Shown: piece by piece, positions 16,324-25,310 of the stretch | Numbering within the stretch: position 1 is the first letter of the stretch | How the letters are laid out: the number at the start of each line of letters is the position of its first letter | Source: JAMIFV01 sp035906055 | GTDB taxonomy: Bacteria; Pseudomonadota; Alphaproteobacteria; Rickettsiales; JABCZZ01 | Reading direction: 5' to 3' | NCBI GenBank assembly: GCA_035906055.1 | Contig: JAMIFV010000020.1 | Span: forward strand, 1-46,932 | Length of the DNA: 46,932 nucleotides | Notes under the pieces: generated by a model | The model's database searches: none | The model's input: the letters and a program-made list of their open reading frames with translations, nothing else | Told to the model about the DNA's origin: nothing | Translations under genes and position numbers: made by a program

Positions 16324-17517
16324 ATGGCTTTTCTACAAACGATAAAACGCGGCTTCATCCCCTTCATTTACATCCTCGCCATGACCGCCGCATTCCTCAA
16401 TGGCTGGAAGAACCCTTACTACAACTGGGATATGCTCTGCTACATGGGCAGCGTGGTATCGTTCGAGGAAAAGGATCCACGGACGGTATACGACACGGTG
16501 ATGCAGGCGGCAAAAGCCGAGATTCCCGACTGGGTCTACCAGCAGCACATCAAGAACGCCCTTTCCGCTGAATACACCGCTTACATGGACCAGGTGCCGC
16601 TCTGCCAGATCAAGCCTTTATACACCGGCTCGGCATGGGCGTTGCACAAACTGGGCGTGCCGCTGGCGGAATCCACATGGCGCATATCCAATATCAGCTT
16701 CCTGATACTGGCGGTCGTCATGTTCCTGTGGAAGCCGCAATTCATGCCGCGCAATGCGTGGCTGCTGCTTTCCCTGCTTATATGCTTCGTATGGGATTTC
16801 CCCGTCGCCACGGTGGGCAATCTTTCCACACCCGACGCCATGAGCACCATGCTGAGCATAACGGCTTTTTATGCCTTGCTGCGGAAACGGTCCGTGCTGG
16901 CATTCTGTGTGCTGGGCGTCCTCTCCACGCTTGCCCGCCCTGACGCCATGATCATCTTCAGCGGCGCCACGCTTTATTTCGCCTTCCTCTCGCCCAGAGA
17001 GTGGCGCTGGTCCAAGTTAAGCGCAGCGCTGATGCTGGTAGCGCTGGTCATTTCCTACAGCGCGTTCAAGATGGCGTTCGGCGGTTATACCTTCGCGCAA
17101 TACTTCATCCATAGCCTTGTCGCCACGTCGCAGCATCCGGGGCGGATCACGCAGGAGCTTAGCCTCCAGCTTTACTGGTGGATTTTTTCCGGCTCCTTCT
17201 GGCTGTTCTTCTCGCAAAGCCGCGTGCTCACGCTGCTGGCCGTCAGCCTGCTGGCTTTCATAGCCTTCTACCTCAAACCCAATCCTGACCGCCGCATCTG
17301 GCGCGATATGCTGCTGCTCACCATAGCCGCCTGGGGTTTACGCTTCCTTATGTGGCCTTCCTGGGGCGATTTCCGCTTCTATTATACGTATTCGATACTG
17401 GTGCTGTTCACGGCTGGCGAGGTTATCGGGCCGTTTGCCTGTGCGGTGTGGAAAAAGATAATCGCCATGCGCACTGCCGACCTTGCCCGGAACGCAGCGA
17501 CAAAGGCTGAATCATGA
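16324..17517 (+). CDS. Polytopic membrane protein, possibly GT-C-type
   Basis: This 397-residue protein has about nine to ten hydrophobic helices. An acidic residue follows helix 1 (NWDMLCYMGSV, about 39-49), an arrangement seen in GT-C glycosyltransferases, with LSTPDAMSTMLS and TLARPDAMI resembling loop motifs of that fold. No firm family assignment is possible. It overlaps the downstream GT9 gene by 4 bases (ATGA), so the two are translationally coupled and may act in one envelope glycan pathway. Confidence 0.6.
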   Translation: MAFLQTIKRGFIPFIYILAMTAAFLNGWKNPYYNWDMLCYMGSVVSFEEKDPRTVYDTVMQAAKAEIPDWVYQQHIKNALSAEYTAYMDQVPLCQIKPLYTGSAWALHKLGVPLAESTWRISNISFLILAVVMFLWKPQFMPRNAWLLLSLLICFVWDFPVATVGNLSTPDAMSTMLSITAFYALLRKRSVLAFCVLGVLSTLARPDAMIIFSGATLYFAFLSPREWRWSKLSAALMLVALVISYSAFKMAFGGYTFAQYFIHSLVATSQHPGRITQELSLQLYWWIFSGSFWLFFSQSRVLTLLAVSLLAFIAFYLKPNPDRRIWRDMLLLTIAAWGLRFLMWPSWGDFRFYYTYSILVLFTAGEVIGPFACAVWKKIIAMRTADLARNAATKAES

Positions 17518-18734
17518 ACGTCACACAGATGCGCAGGATGGATCTCTGGCTCGGGGTGCCGCTCACCTTCGCATGCAGCATGTTGCAGCGCCTTAAGCGG
17601 CTGGTGCTGCCGGTCACACCCAGAGTGCCACAGGCGGTAAGATCCATCCTGCTTATCGAACTCTCCGAAATGGGCTCGATGATCCAGCTCATGCCGCTTA
17701 TCGAGCGCATCAAGCAGACCTACCCGGAAGCAAAGATTACCTTCGTCACCTTCAAATCCTCCTCGCATATCCTGCATGTTATAAAGAACGTGGAGGCGCA
17801 GAATATCTGGACGCTGGACACCAAAAGCCTCACCAGCTTCATCCGCGACAGCATCAGGCTCAGTGCCAGGCTCCTCTTCACAAAATTCGATGTCAGCTTC
17901 GACTTCGAGCTGTTCTCCCGCACCAGCAGCCTTATCGCTTACTGCTCGGGGGCCACCTGCAAGGTGGGCTTCCATAATTATATGGCAGAGGGCCTCTATC
18001 GCGGCAACTTCCTCTCCCATGCCATTACCTATAACCCGCACCTTACTATCAGCAAAAACTTCATGGCCATGCTGCATGCGCTGAAAGCCGAACCTGCGGA
18101 CATCCCCCATTGCAAGGTGGCAATAACCGACGAAGAAGTGCAGCTTCCCGCCTTTGCTCCTCGCGACGGCGTAGTGGAACGCTTCCGTGAGCGGCTCTAT
18201 GCGTCCTTTCCGCAATTGAAAGAGGCAGGGAGGATCATCATCCTCAACCCCAATTCCTCAGAGGCGCTGCCGCTGCGCCGCTGGCCGATGGAAAAATATG
18301 TGGAACTCGCGCGCAGACTGCTGCAATTGCCGGATGTGGCTATCGTCATCACCGGTTCCGCCAGCGAGCGCACCGACGCCGCCTACATCCGCGCCCAGGT
18401 GCCGGACACGCGCATCGCTGACCTTTCCGGTTTCACCAGCATGGAAGAAGTGGTCGCCCTGTATTTCATCGCTACGCTGCAAATCACCAATGATTCCGGC
18501 CCCGCCCAGTTCGCCGCCCTTGCCAGGCTGCCCACCATTACCTTCTTCGGCCCGGAAACGCCCGACCTCTACGGCGCCCTAAACCCTAACGCTTTCAATT
18601 TCTTCAAGCACTTACACTGCTCACCCTGCTACACCGCCCAGAATAACCGCACGTCTCCCTGCAAAAACAATGTATGCATGCAGATGATTGGGGTGGACGA
18701 AGTGCACGCCAAAGCCCTTGAAATGCTGAAATAG
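17514..18734 (+). CDS. Glycosyltransferase family 9 (heptosyltransferase-like)
   Basis: This 406-residue GT-B enzyme has the N-terminal domain RSILLIELSEMGSMIQLMPLI, a degenerate form of the GDxxxxxP start typical of heptosyltransferases. The C-terminal donor domain has ILNPNSSEALPLRRWPMEKYVELA, VVITGSASE, DLSGFTSMEE and TNDSGPAQFAALARLPTITFFGPETPDLYG, all typical GT9 motifs. A Cys-rich HCSPCYTAQN...CKNNVCM end matches many GT9 proteins. Heptosyltransferases add sugar to LPS core; the true donor here is unknown. It is coupled to the upstream membrane protein. Confidence 0.85.
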   Translation: MNVTQMRRMDLWLGVPLTFACSMLQRLKRLVLPVTPRVPQAVRSILLIELSEMGSMIQLMPLIERIKQTYPEAKITFVTFKSSSHILHVIKNVEAQNIWTLDTKSLTSFIRDSIRLSARLLFTKFDVSFDFELFSRTSSLIAYCSGATCKVGFHNYMAEGLYRGNFLSHAITYNPHLTISKNFMAMLHALKAEPADIPHCKVAITDEEVQLPAFAPRDGVVERFRERLYASFPQLKEAGRIIILNPNSSEALPLRRWPMEKYVELARRLLQLPDVAIVITGSASERTDAAYIRAQVPDTRIADLSGFTSMEEVVALYFIATLQITNDSGPAQFAALARLPTITFFGPETPDLYGALNPNAFNFFKHLHCSPCYTAQNNRTSPCKNNVCMQMIGVDEVHAKALEMLK

Positions 18735-18802
18735 CCCCTTATCTGCACTGGAAAAGTGCGTTTTTCCATGTATAATTCCGTCCGAACAATAAGGATATAA
18801 CC

Positions 18803-19141
18803 ATGACCGACCAGATCTTCAGCGACATCGAAAACACCATCAAGGGCAACGACGTGGTGCTCTACATGAAGGGCAACAAAAAAATCCCGCAATGCGGTTT
18901 CTCCGCCACGGTTGTGCAGATTCTGGAGCGTTGCGGCGTTGAGAGCTTTAAAGACATCAACGTGCTGGCCGACCCCGCGATACGCGAAGGCATCAAGCAG
19001 TTCAGCAACTGGCCCACGATCCCGCAGCTTTACATCAAAGGCGAGTTCATCGGCGGCTGCGATATTGCACGTGAGATGTACCAGTCCGGCGAACTGCAGA
19101 CGTTGCTGCAGGAAAAAGGCATCGTCGCCAAGGCCGCTTAA
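18803..19141 (+). CDS. grxD: Monothiol glutaredoxin (Grx4/GrxD type)
   Basis: This 112-residue protein has the monothiol active site CGFS in KIPQCGFSATVVQIL. WPTIPQLYIKGEFIGGCDI holds the cis-Pro and the glutathione-binding GGCD. It binds and delivers Fe-S clusters, usually with BolA; no bolA is adjacent here. An AAGGATA ribosome-binding site precedes the ATG. The length is typical. Confidence 0.95.
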   Translation: MTDQIFSDIENTIKGNDVVLYMKGNKKIPQCGFSATVVQILERCGVESFKDINVLADPAIREGIKQFSNWPTIPQLYIKGEFIGGCDIAREMYQSGELQTLLQEKGIVAKAA

Positions 19142-19233
19142 TCACTTTCTCAGACATCGCTTGCTGTCAGCGAAAAGTGTTTTATGAGCATCGCACCACA
19201 ATAAAACGCTGTTTAGCAAAAAGCAGAGTGGCT

Positions 19234-19758
19234 TCAGTTTCCGCCACCAACGCCCTTGCCGCCGGTTTGCACGGTGCGTGAGCCGATGCCCGCGGTGGGG
19301 GAAAGCAGGCCAAGATCCACTTCCGTGACCTGCGAGCTTTTATCCAGCGCCACACCGCTTTTCTGCAATGCCTGCCCTACCTGTTTTACCTGTGCGGCCA
19401 ATGAAGGCTTGGCTTTCATCAAGTTCGTCACGCGCTGCATGGCCTGCAATGCGGATTCCATGAATATCTTGCGGATGCGCGAAAGCACGTTGCGGGGTGC
19501 CACGTCGGCATCGCCCGAGGGCACGCGCATCTTCTTGGCATGCAGCGCGGCGGCAAAACGTTTTTTGAGTTCTTCACGCATTTTGGCGGGCAGCGAAGCC
19601 GACATTACTTCCTGCAACTGTTCCACATTCTCGCCTTTGGCGGCGGCGGCAACAGCAAGCTGCACCATGCGGTCCATTTCCTTGTTCATGTCATTGCGGT
19701 CATAAAGTTCATTGCCGCCTGATGATGAACTGGCCGGATGTGCCGGTTTTTTTGCCAT
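19234..19758 (-). CDS. Hypothetical protein, helical with low-complexity ends
   Basis: I do not recognise this 174-residue protein. It has a Ser/Pro-rich start (HPASSSSGGNE), a central helical region with many Met, Ala and Lys residues (about 25-130), and a Gly-rich tail ending GGKGVGGGN. No membrane segment or catalytic motif is apparent. GAGGATA ahead of ATG 19758 supports translation. It is convergent with grxD and divergent from the Fur-controlled pair. Confidence 0.6.
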   Translation of the reverse strand: MAKKPAHPASSSSGGNELYDRNDMNKEMDRMVQLAVAAAAKGENVEQLQEVMSASLPAKMREELKKRFAAALHAKKMRVPSGDADVAPRNVLSRIRKIFMESALQAMQRVTNLMKAKPSLAAQVKQVGQALQKSGVALDKSSQVTEVDLGLLSPTAGIGSRTVQTGGKGVGGGN

Positions 19759-19853
19759 AGTATCCTCGCAAGATTAAAGCCTGAGCATTCTGCCTAATAT
19801 TGACAGATTTTTCCAGCATTATTGACTGGCTGTTTTTACGTCTGCCATGACGT

Positions 19854-19887
19854 TTGACAAGCATAAATGATAATGATAATCATTCTT
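19854..19887 (+). promoter_or_regulatory. Promoter overlapped by Fur box
   Basis: GATAATGATAATCATTCTT (19869-19887) matches the classical Fur consensus GATAATGATAATCATTATC at 17 of 19 positions. A TTGACA (19854-19859) lies just upstream, and the -10 would fall inside the box, so iron-loaded Fur should block transcription of the two genes that follow. A second TTGACA occurs at 19892-19897. In some alphaproteobacteria Fur or Irr use other motifs, so the regulator is inference. Confidence 0.78.
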
Positions 19888-19922
19888 AATATTGACATGC
19901 CGTCAGTGCTAAGGAACTCTCT

Positions 19923-20381
19923 ATGCCGCAACAAACCAGCGTCATCAGCTTTGCCAGCGCCACCGCGCATCATGCGCTGCTGCTGCACATCAAGAAAGCT
20001 GTCACAGGCTCTGCCCACCCCTACGAACAGACGGCGCTCCAGTTTATCAACGATCTTGAAGCATTGTATGAAGACGGCACGATAAGCTTTTGTGAATTCA
20101 TGCTTGTAAGCGGCAAGGCCGCAGACGTTCTGGACTATTTCCGCTATGAGACGACCCAGTTGAAGCACGACAATTCCGGCCAGCGCCCCGGCATCGTCCA
20201 CCAGCTTTGCTGCGCCATGCTGCAGGCATTACGCATGCTCAGGCCAGACCTTGATGAGCACGCCATGCTGGGCGAAACAGCTTATAACCTCTATTGCTAC
20301 CGCTGGCCCGCATCGGAAGCTGCCCCCCTCTCCGCCCACCGCCCTTTAAAAGGCAGAAACTGGCTGCATACTCCCGCGTAA
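19923..20381 (+). CDS. Hypothetical protein in Fur-box operon
   Basis: I do not recognise this 152-residue protein. It is soluble, helical and rich in His and Cys (ATAHHALLLHIKK near 13-25, HQLCCAML near 93-100, YNLYCYRWP near 125-133), which could suit metal handling. No signal peptide is apparent. It is preceded by AAGGA and lies directly downstream of the Fur box. It is 47 bases ahead of the bacterioferritin-like gene, so the two probably share a transcript and an iron-related role. It is not a bacterioferritin-associated ferredoxin: the four-Cys [2Fe-2S] pattern is absent. Confidence 0.6.
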   Translation: MPQQTSVISFASATAHHALLLHIKKAVTGSAHPYEQTALQFINDLEALYEDGTISFCEFMLVSGKAADVLDYFRYETTQLKHDNSGQRPGIVHQLCCAMLQALRMLRPDLDEHAMLGETAYNLYCYRWPASEAAPLSAHRPLKGRNWLHTPA

Positions 20382-20428
20382 TCTGCTAAGCAGGCAAAAC
20401 TGTTTACCAAACGCATCAGGAGAACGTC

Positions 20429-20854
20429 ATGAACAAGGAAAAAATAATCGATATCCTTAACACCATCCTCGAATACGAACTGGCAGGCGTGGTGCGTTAT
20501 ACACATTATTCCCTTATGGTGTTTGGCCATACGCGCATCCCCATCGTGGCGTGGCTGCGCGAACAGGCGACTGAATCACTGACCCATGCCAATCAGGCCG
20601 GTGAACATATCACTACGCTGGGCGGCCACCCTTCGCTCAGGATATCCTCGCTGCTGGAAACCCACAAACACGCCATCAACGATATCCTTAAGGAAAGTCT
20701 GCAGCATGAGACCACGCAGCTTGAAAATTATTACAGCCTGCTCAAGCTGGTGGAAGGCGAATCCGTATTCCTTGAAGAATATGCCCGCCAGATGATCATG
20801 GATGAAGAGACTCACATCTCCGAAGTGGAAAAGATGATCCGAAAGCCGGAATAG
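20429..20854 (+). CDS. Bacterioferritin-like ferritin-superfamily protein
   Basis: This 141-residue four-helix ferritin-like protein has likely di-iron ligands: a helix-A Glu (E15 or E17 in ILEYELAG), a helix-B SLTHANQ segment with H53, helix-C E94, and helix-D E126 with H129 (DEETH). Helix B reads ESLTH, where an ExxH is normal, so one bridging Glu may be displaced or missing. The role would be iron oxidation and storage or DNA protection. An AGGAGA ribosome-binding site precedes the ATG. Placement behind a Fur box is consistent with iron handling. Confidence 0.78.
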   Translation: MNKEKIIDILNTILEYELAGVVRYTHYSLMVFGHTRIPIVAWLREQATESLTHANQAGEHITTLGGHPSLRISSLLETHKHAINDILKESLQHETTQLENYYSLLKLVEGESVFLEEYARQMIMDEETHISEVEKMIRKPE

Positions 20855-21107
20855 GGCGGCGCACCACTTGCAGGGCGAAAACATTTTCAGAATTCAGAGC
20901 AGTCGACTGGCAGCCTGAATCCATGAGCTGCGACGTTACAGTATAACACTTTGCTCCTGTTTCTAGGCGGATGACTGTGGCTTTTTATCTCAGGTCGTGT
21001 GGACACCATCCAAAAACTCTAAAGACCTTTGTATATCTTGTATAAAACCCACCTAAAATATTGCTATCGCTGTTGTACCGGATTATACCAAGGGCAAGCT
21101 TAGTCAT

Positions 21108-21194
21108 GCTCGCGTGGTGAAATGGTAGACACAAGAGACTTAAAATCTCTCGGGAGTTAATCCTGTGCCGGTTCGAGTCCGGCCGCGAGCACCA
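21108..21194 (+). tRNA. tRNA-Leu (anticodon UAA)
   Basis: The acceptor arms GCTCGCG (21108-21114) and CGCGAGC pair, followed by discriminator A and an encoded CCA (21192-21194). The anticodon stem AGAGA/TCTCT closes the loop CTTAAAA, giving anticodon TAA. The T arm GCCGG-TTCGAGT-CCGGC is perfect. A long variable arm (CGGGAGTTAATCCTGT) fits a class II leucine tRNA. Confidence 0.97.
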
Positions 21195-21280
21195 TTTTTA
21201 TTTGCGCGCAGCCGCCACGCCAGCCCTGCGCGCGGGTTTGGTTCGAGGTTTCGCCTCTCACCTGCACCATATGCTTTTTC

Positions 21281-22357
21281 TTACCGCCTATACCGCGTTG
21301 CCCGTCCTTCGCCCACGCGCTCCAGCTTCTTCAAATCCAGTAGTTTCCTTATGACGGATTCGACGGTTCGGGCCGGAAAACCCAGCGCGTTAATGGCGTC
21401 CTTGCGGCTGAATTCCGGCTCAGTCCGGGTGCTGATCCATTGCCACAGGGCAAGCTGCTTGCCGGAGAGAAGATGTTCGATCTGGTCTTCCTCAATGATG
21501 GCCATTGCATCCCTGGCTTGTTGCCGGATGATGCTCAGGAAATATGCCAGCCACGGAAAGACATTCTCAGGGTTTTTCTTCCAGCTAGATTGCGCCTTGT
21601 TCAGCGCCAGATAATAATCGGCCTTGCGCGCTTCAATCAGCTTTTCATGCGAGACAAGGCCGGTGAACCTATAGCCTTGCTGCAACAGCAGCAGGTTGGT
21701 CAGCAGGCGGCTGGTACGGCCATTCCCATCCTGAAACGGGTGAATGGCCAGATACTCGAAAATGAAATTGCCGATGCGTAGCAGGGGGTGTTTGTAGCTT
21801 TCATTATCCGCCCACTGATACCATGCCACCAGTTCCTGCATTTCCTTAGGGGTAAGGTGCGGCGGCGTGGGCTCGAAAATCACCCCGACGACTTTACCGC
21901 TCTGGTCTTTGGCCTCCACGCGGTTTGGGCCGAATTTATAGCTTCCGCGCTGGCGTTGATCCTTATCGGAATGCGCCAGCATATCCCCGTGCAGTTGCAG
22001 GATGAGCGACTCGTTAAGCGGCATGTCCTGATGATGCTCCAGCACACGTTCCAGCATTTCGAGATAACCCGCCACTTCCTGCTCATCGCGGGTTTTGAAC
22101 TTCTTAATGCGCAGATTACGGTAAAGTGCTTCCACTTCATCATCGGTAAGCTGGTTGCCCTCAATGCGGTTTGATGCACCCGCAGAGGTCACGATTACCG
22201 ACTGCGTAAGGCGCGTGATGGTCTGCGGCAGTAATTTATTGGTCAGGCGAAAGGCATTTTTAATGGCGTCAATCTCTGCTAAAATGGCATAAAGAGCCTC
22301 AGTCTGATCCGCATCAAACCGCAAACGCCTGCTCAGTCGGTCATCCTTCCAGTCCAT
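21281..22357 (-). CDS. Fic-domain protein adenylyltransferase, N-terminally autoinhibited class
   Basis: This 358-residue protein is counted from the ATG at 22357, which has GGGGA five bases upstream; longer in-frame starts exist. The catalytic Fic motif HPFQDGNGR is at 206-214. The inhibitory helix motif SNRIEG at 62-67 is an (S/T)xxxE(G/N) match placed N-terminal, so this is a class II Fic enzyme whose Glu obstructs ATP until relieved. A C-terminal winged-helix-like region (FSRKDAINALGFPARTVESVIRKLLDL) suggests DNA binding or autoregulation. Fic enzymes transfer AMP to Tyr/Thr/Ser of targets; the target here is unknown. Confidence 0.9.
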   Translation of the reverse strand: MDWKDDRLSRRLRFDADQTEALYAILAEIDAIKNAFRLTNKLLPQTITRLTQSVIVTSAGASNRIEGNQLTDDEVEALYRNLRIKKFKTRDEQEVAGYLEMLERVLEHHQDMPLNESLILQLHGDMLAHSDKDQRQRGSYKFGPNRVEAKDQSGKVVGVIFEPTPPHLTPKEMQELVAWYQWADNESYKHPLLRIGNFIFEYLAIHPFQDGNGRTSRLLTNLLLLQQGYRFTGLVSHEKLIEARKADYYLALNKAQSSWKKNPENVFPWLAYFLSIIRQQARDAMAIIEEDQIEHLLSGKQLALWQWISTRTEPEFSRKDAINALGFPARTVESVIRKLLDLKKLERVGEGRATRYRR

Positions 22358-22370
22358 GTACATCCCCACA

Positions 22371-22405
22371 TGAGATATATGTGAGATTGTGTGATATAAT
22401 GTGAG
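22371..22405. promoter_or_regulatory. Direct repeats upstream of fic gene
   Basis: TGAGATATATGTGAG (22371-22385) is followed after 4 bases by TGTGATATAATGTGAG (22390-22405), nearly the same sequence with one extra base. The pair sits just upstream of the chosen fic start and could be an operator bound by the protein's own winged-helix region or another regulator. A plus-strand TATAAT (22395-22400) is embedded. Confidence 0.4.
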
Positions 22406-22688
22406 AAAAAGCAAGCATCATAGGGCAACCCAGCGGAAATTCCTACTTTCCCTACCCGCTACAGCCTCAAGCCGTGATGACGACGCGCGAGCAGTCAGGC
22501 TGTCCACAACAGCTAGTGTTTTTCTGTTACAAAAATCACCACATAATGTGGAATTCGGAAGCCTCAACACTGTTTTTTATTGTGAAAAGACTCAATTGGT
22601 GTATATATCTCACCAACATTTCGTGGGCGCAACGTGTTTCCACGCTGAACGTTAAAAAATACAGTAATCAAAGTCAGGGAGTTCCAAA

Positions 22689-23327
22689 ATGAAAAATACA
22701 CTCGCAGCGGCAGGCTTAGTTGCGCTTCTCACCACCACTGCTTTTTCCGCAGAAGCCGCTGAACGCTGGCCGAGGTGGTATATCGGCCTGACCGGCGGCT
22801 TCACCGTCATGTCCGACCAGGACATCTCAGGCTCTACCGGCGCTTCGCAGATTTCGCTGGATTCCGGTTACGGCCTCGGCGCTTCTATCGGTTACCTCCC
22901 CTCCTCCTCCGCGCCGATCCTCAACTCCCTGCGCCTTGAAGCGGAAATTACCCACCACAAGACCGACATTGACTCAGTAACCATCAACGGCGCAGGCGTT
23001 GCAGGCAATGGCGAACTCTACAGCACCGCTTACATGGCCAACCTGTTCTACGACTTCCCGACCAACTCCGCATGGTCCCCCTATATCGGCGGCGGCATAG
23101 GCTTTGCCCAGATCCATCTCGACAATGCAGCTGGCAACACGGATGAAACCGCAGTTGAATTCGCTTATCAGGCGCTGGCAGGTTTTGGCTACAGTCCCGC
23201 TTCGCTGCCCAACACCCAGTGGTCCATCGGTTACCGTTACCTCGCTACCACCGACGCAGATTTCGGCAACATGGATATGGAATACTCCACGCACAGCGTG
23301 GAAGCCGGTGCGAAGTTCCGCTTCTAA
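22689..23327 (+). CDS. Outer-membrane beta-barrel protein (OmpA-like/porin family)
   Basis: This 212-residue protein has a signal peptide ending near AFSAEA-AERW. It then shows alternating beta strands: WYIGLTGGFTVMSD, GLGASIGYLP, LRLEAEITHHKTD, YMANLFYDFP, WSPYIGGGIGFAQ, AYQALAGFGYSP and WSIGYRYLATTD. The terminal Phe (AGAKFRF) is the BAM recognition signature. This matches the eight-stranded OMP_b-brl family. A terminator follows at 23344-23377. Confidence 0.85.
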   Translation: MKNTLAAAGLVALLTTTAFSAEAAERWPRWYIGLTGGFTVMSDQDISGSTGASQISLDSGYGLGASIGYLPSSSAPILNSLRLEAEITHHKTDIDSVTINGAGVAGNGELYSTAYMANLFYDFPTNSAWSPYIGGGIGFAQIHLDNAAGNTDETAVEFAYQALAGFGYSPASLPNTQWSIGYRYLATTDADFGNMDMEYSTHSVEAGAKFRF

Positions 23328-23343
23328 GCCAGCCTGATCCTAC

Positions 23344-23377
23344 AAAAAAAAAGGAAGCCTCCGGGCTTCCTTTTTTT
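23344..23377. terminator. Bidirectional rho-independent terminator
   Basis: GGAAGCC (23353-23359), loop TCCG, GGCTTCC (23364-23370), with a long A-run before and TTTTTTT after. It serves the outer-membrane protein gene and the convergent pleD gene. The stem is identical to the terminator after purS. Confidence 0.9.
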
Positions 23378-23398
23378 ATGCCGCTTTGTAAAATGCCT

Positions 23399-24775
23399 TC
23401 AGTTGGATTCGCTGCACTCTACCTTGTTCCTGCCGCCGTTCTTGGCCCTGTAAAGCGCTTCGTCGGCGCGCTTGAGCATACTCTGTCCGGTATCGCCCAT
23501 ATCATTCATGAACGAAACGCCGATACTCACCGTCTTGGATATCTGCTCTACCTCATGCGTAACCTTGAGCGCGGTAGTTTCCAGCGTCTTGCGGATACGT
23601 TCAGCGGCGTCCTTGGCCTGCTGATGGTCGGTTTCCGGCATCAGCACTACGAATTCCTCCCCGCCGAAACGCGCGGCAAGGTCAGAGCTACGGATGCTTT
23701 TGATAACGATATCGGCAAACTGCTTGAGCACCTGGTCGCCTATATCATGGCCGTAAGTGTCATTCACGGACTTGAAATGATCCATATCCAGAATGATGAG
23801 CGACATCGGCTTATTGTTATTGAGCGACTGGCGCACAAGGTTATCAAGGTGGGTATTGAGGTAATGGCGATTATAAAGCCCCGTGAGGCCGTCCGTAATG
23901 GAACGCGAAATGGTCTGCTGGTAATTGGACTTCAGCGCGTCCTGATATTTCTTGCGGCGTATCTGCGTTTTCACGCGCGCAGCCATTTCGTTATAATCAA
24001 CCGGCATGATGATATAATCATTTACGCCCAGTTCCAGGCCCTTGAGCATGGCACGCGAATCGTCTTCATCCACCAGCATCAGCACCGGCACGCTGCGCGT
24101 CTCTTCAAGGCTCTTGAAATGCGAGGCAAGGCGTAAACCGTCCATGTCGGCAAGCTGCGTGCTTACGATAATGAGGTCGAAATTGCCATTCACAGCCAGG
24201 CTTTCCGCCCCCTGCGGACGCGCCACCATTTCCACTTCATAATCCTGCATCAGGCGGTCGGAGAGGCGTTTGAGCTGCACGGCGTCATCATCGATCACTA
24301 TGATCCTGGAGCCGGAGACATCCTGCGTGAACGTGTTCTGGTTCTCATTGAGCACACCCATCTGCGCTACGGTCTTGTCACGCAGGCGGAGTTCGTCGAG
24401 AAGCACCTTGATACGCAGAAGCGATTTTACGCGCGCAAACAGCGCGATGTCGTTGATCGGCTTGGTCAGGAAGTCGTCCGCCCCCGCTTCAAGGCCGCGC
24501 ACGCGGTCGGCGATGTCGGAAAGCGCCGTCACCATTACCACCGGAATATGCGAGACTACCGGGTCTTCCTTCAGTTTCCGGCAGGTTTCAAAACCGTCCA
24601 TCCCCGGCATCATCACGTCGAGCAGGATGATATCGGGCTTATGCTGCTTGGCCTGGCTGATGGCCTCGAAGCCGTCCTTCGCCGAAACCACGTCGTAATA
24701 CTCATTGGAGAGCTTTACTTCGAGCAGCTTTATATTCGCCGGAACGTCGTCAACTACCAGCACCAGTGCCGACAT
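23399..24775 (-). CDS. pleD: PleD-type diguanylate cyclase response regulator (REC-REC-GGDEF)
   Basis: This 458-residue protein makes cyclic di-GMP. The first receiver domain has the phospho-acceptor Asp in IILLDVMMPGMDG. The second receiver has Ser at the equivalent position (LIIVSTQLADMDG), as expected of the non-phosphorylated adaptor receiver of PleD. The GGDEF active site is GGEEF at 371-375, and the inhibitory I-site RSSD (362-365) lies five residues earlier, indicating product feedback. It starts 2 bases after divK on the same strand. The domain order and neighbour match the Caulobacter polarity/cell-cycle locus. Confidence 0.95.
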   Translation of the reverse strand: MSALVLVVDDVPANIKLLEVKLSNEYYDVVSAKDGFEAISQAKQHKPDIILLDVMMPGMDGFETCRKLKEDPVVSHIPVVMVTALSDIADRVRGLEAGADDFLTKPINDIALFARVKSLLRIKVLLDELRLRDKTVAQMGVLNENQNTFTQDVSGSRIIVIDDDAVQLKRLSDRLMQDYEVEMVARPQGAESLAVNGNFDLIIVSTQLADMDGLRLASHFKSLEETRSVPVLMLVDEDDSRAMLKGLELGVNDYIIMPVDYNEMAARVKTQIRRKKYQDALKSNYQQTISRSITDGLTGLYNRHYLNTHLDNLVRQSLNNNKPMSLIILDMDHFKSVNDTYGHDIGDQVLKQFADIVIKSIRSSDLAARFGGEEFVVLMPETDHQQAKDAAERIRKTLETTALKVTHEVEQISKTVSIGVSFMNDMGDTGQSMLKRADEALYRAKNGGRNKVECSESN

Positions 24776-24777
24776 GC

Positions 24778-25149
24778 TTATGCCTCACCCAGAAATTTGC
24801 GGATAGTGTCCAGAAAACTTGCTATTGATATCGGCTTGGAAATATAGGACTGGCAACCTGCCCTGAGTATCTTTTCTTCATCGTCCTTCATGGCGAAGGC
24901 CGTAACCGCGATGATGGGAATATCGCTGATGTCTTTATCCGCCTTGATCTTCTTGGTAATATCGAGGCCAGAAATTTCAGGAAGCTGGATATCCATGAGG
25001 ATAAGATCGGGACGATGACGCCTGACCACAGACACAGCATCCAGCCCGTCGCGTATCTCGATCGTCTCATAGCCGTGAGCCTCAAGCAGGTCTTTAAAGA
25101 GCTTGAGATTGAGATCGTTATCCTCGACTATTAAAATCTTTTTTCCCAT
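24778..25149 (-). CDS. divK: Single-domain response regulator DivK
   Basis: This 123-residue stand-alone receiver has acidic residues in ILIVEDNDLN, phospho-acceptor D53 in LILMDIQLPEISG, and the conserved Thr/Lys regions IAVTAFAMKDDE and SYISKPIS. The length and the adjacency to pleD match DivK, which relays phosphorylation from PleC/DivJ to DivL-CckA in cell-cycle control of alphaproteobacteria. ATG at 25149. Confidence 0.93.
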   Translation of the reverse strand: MGKKILIVEDNDLNLKLFKDLLEAHGYETIEIRDGLDAVSVVRRHRPDLILMDIQLPEISGLDITKKIKADKDISDIPIIAVTAFAMKDDEEKILRAGCQSYISKPISIASFLDTIRKFLGEA

Positions 25150-25310
25150 GTACCCGGATTCTTACTGATAGAACAAAAATTTATAACGGTATTTTACGCA
25201 TGACCCGTTTTTATCATGCAAGACGTTAAAAATGTCTTATCAAAGTCGAAAAATCAGCGAATAGAGGAAATTAAGAAAAATTAAGATTGTTATCCATCGC
25301 CATGGAAAAT

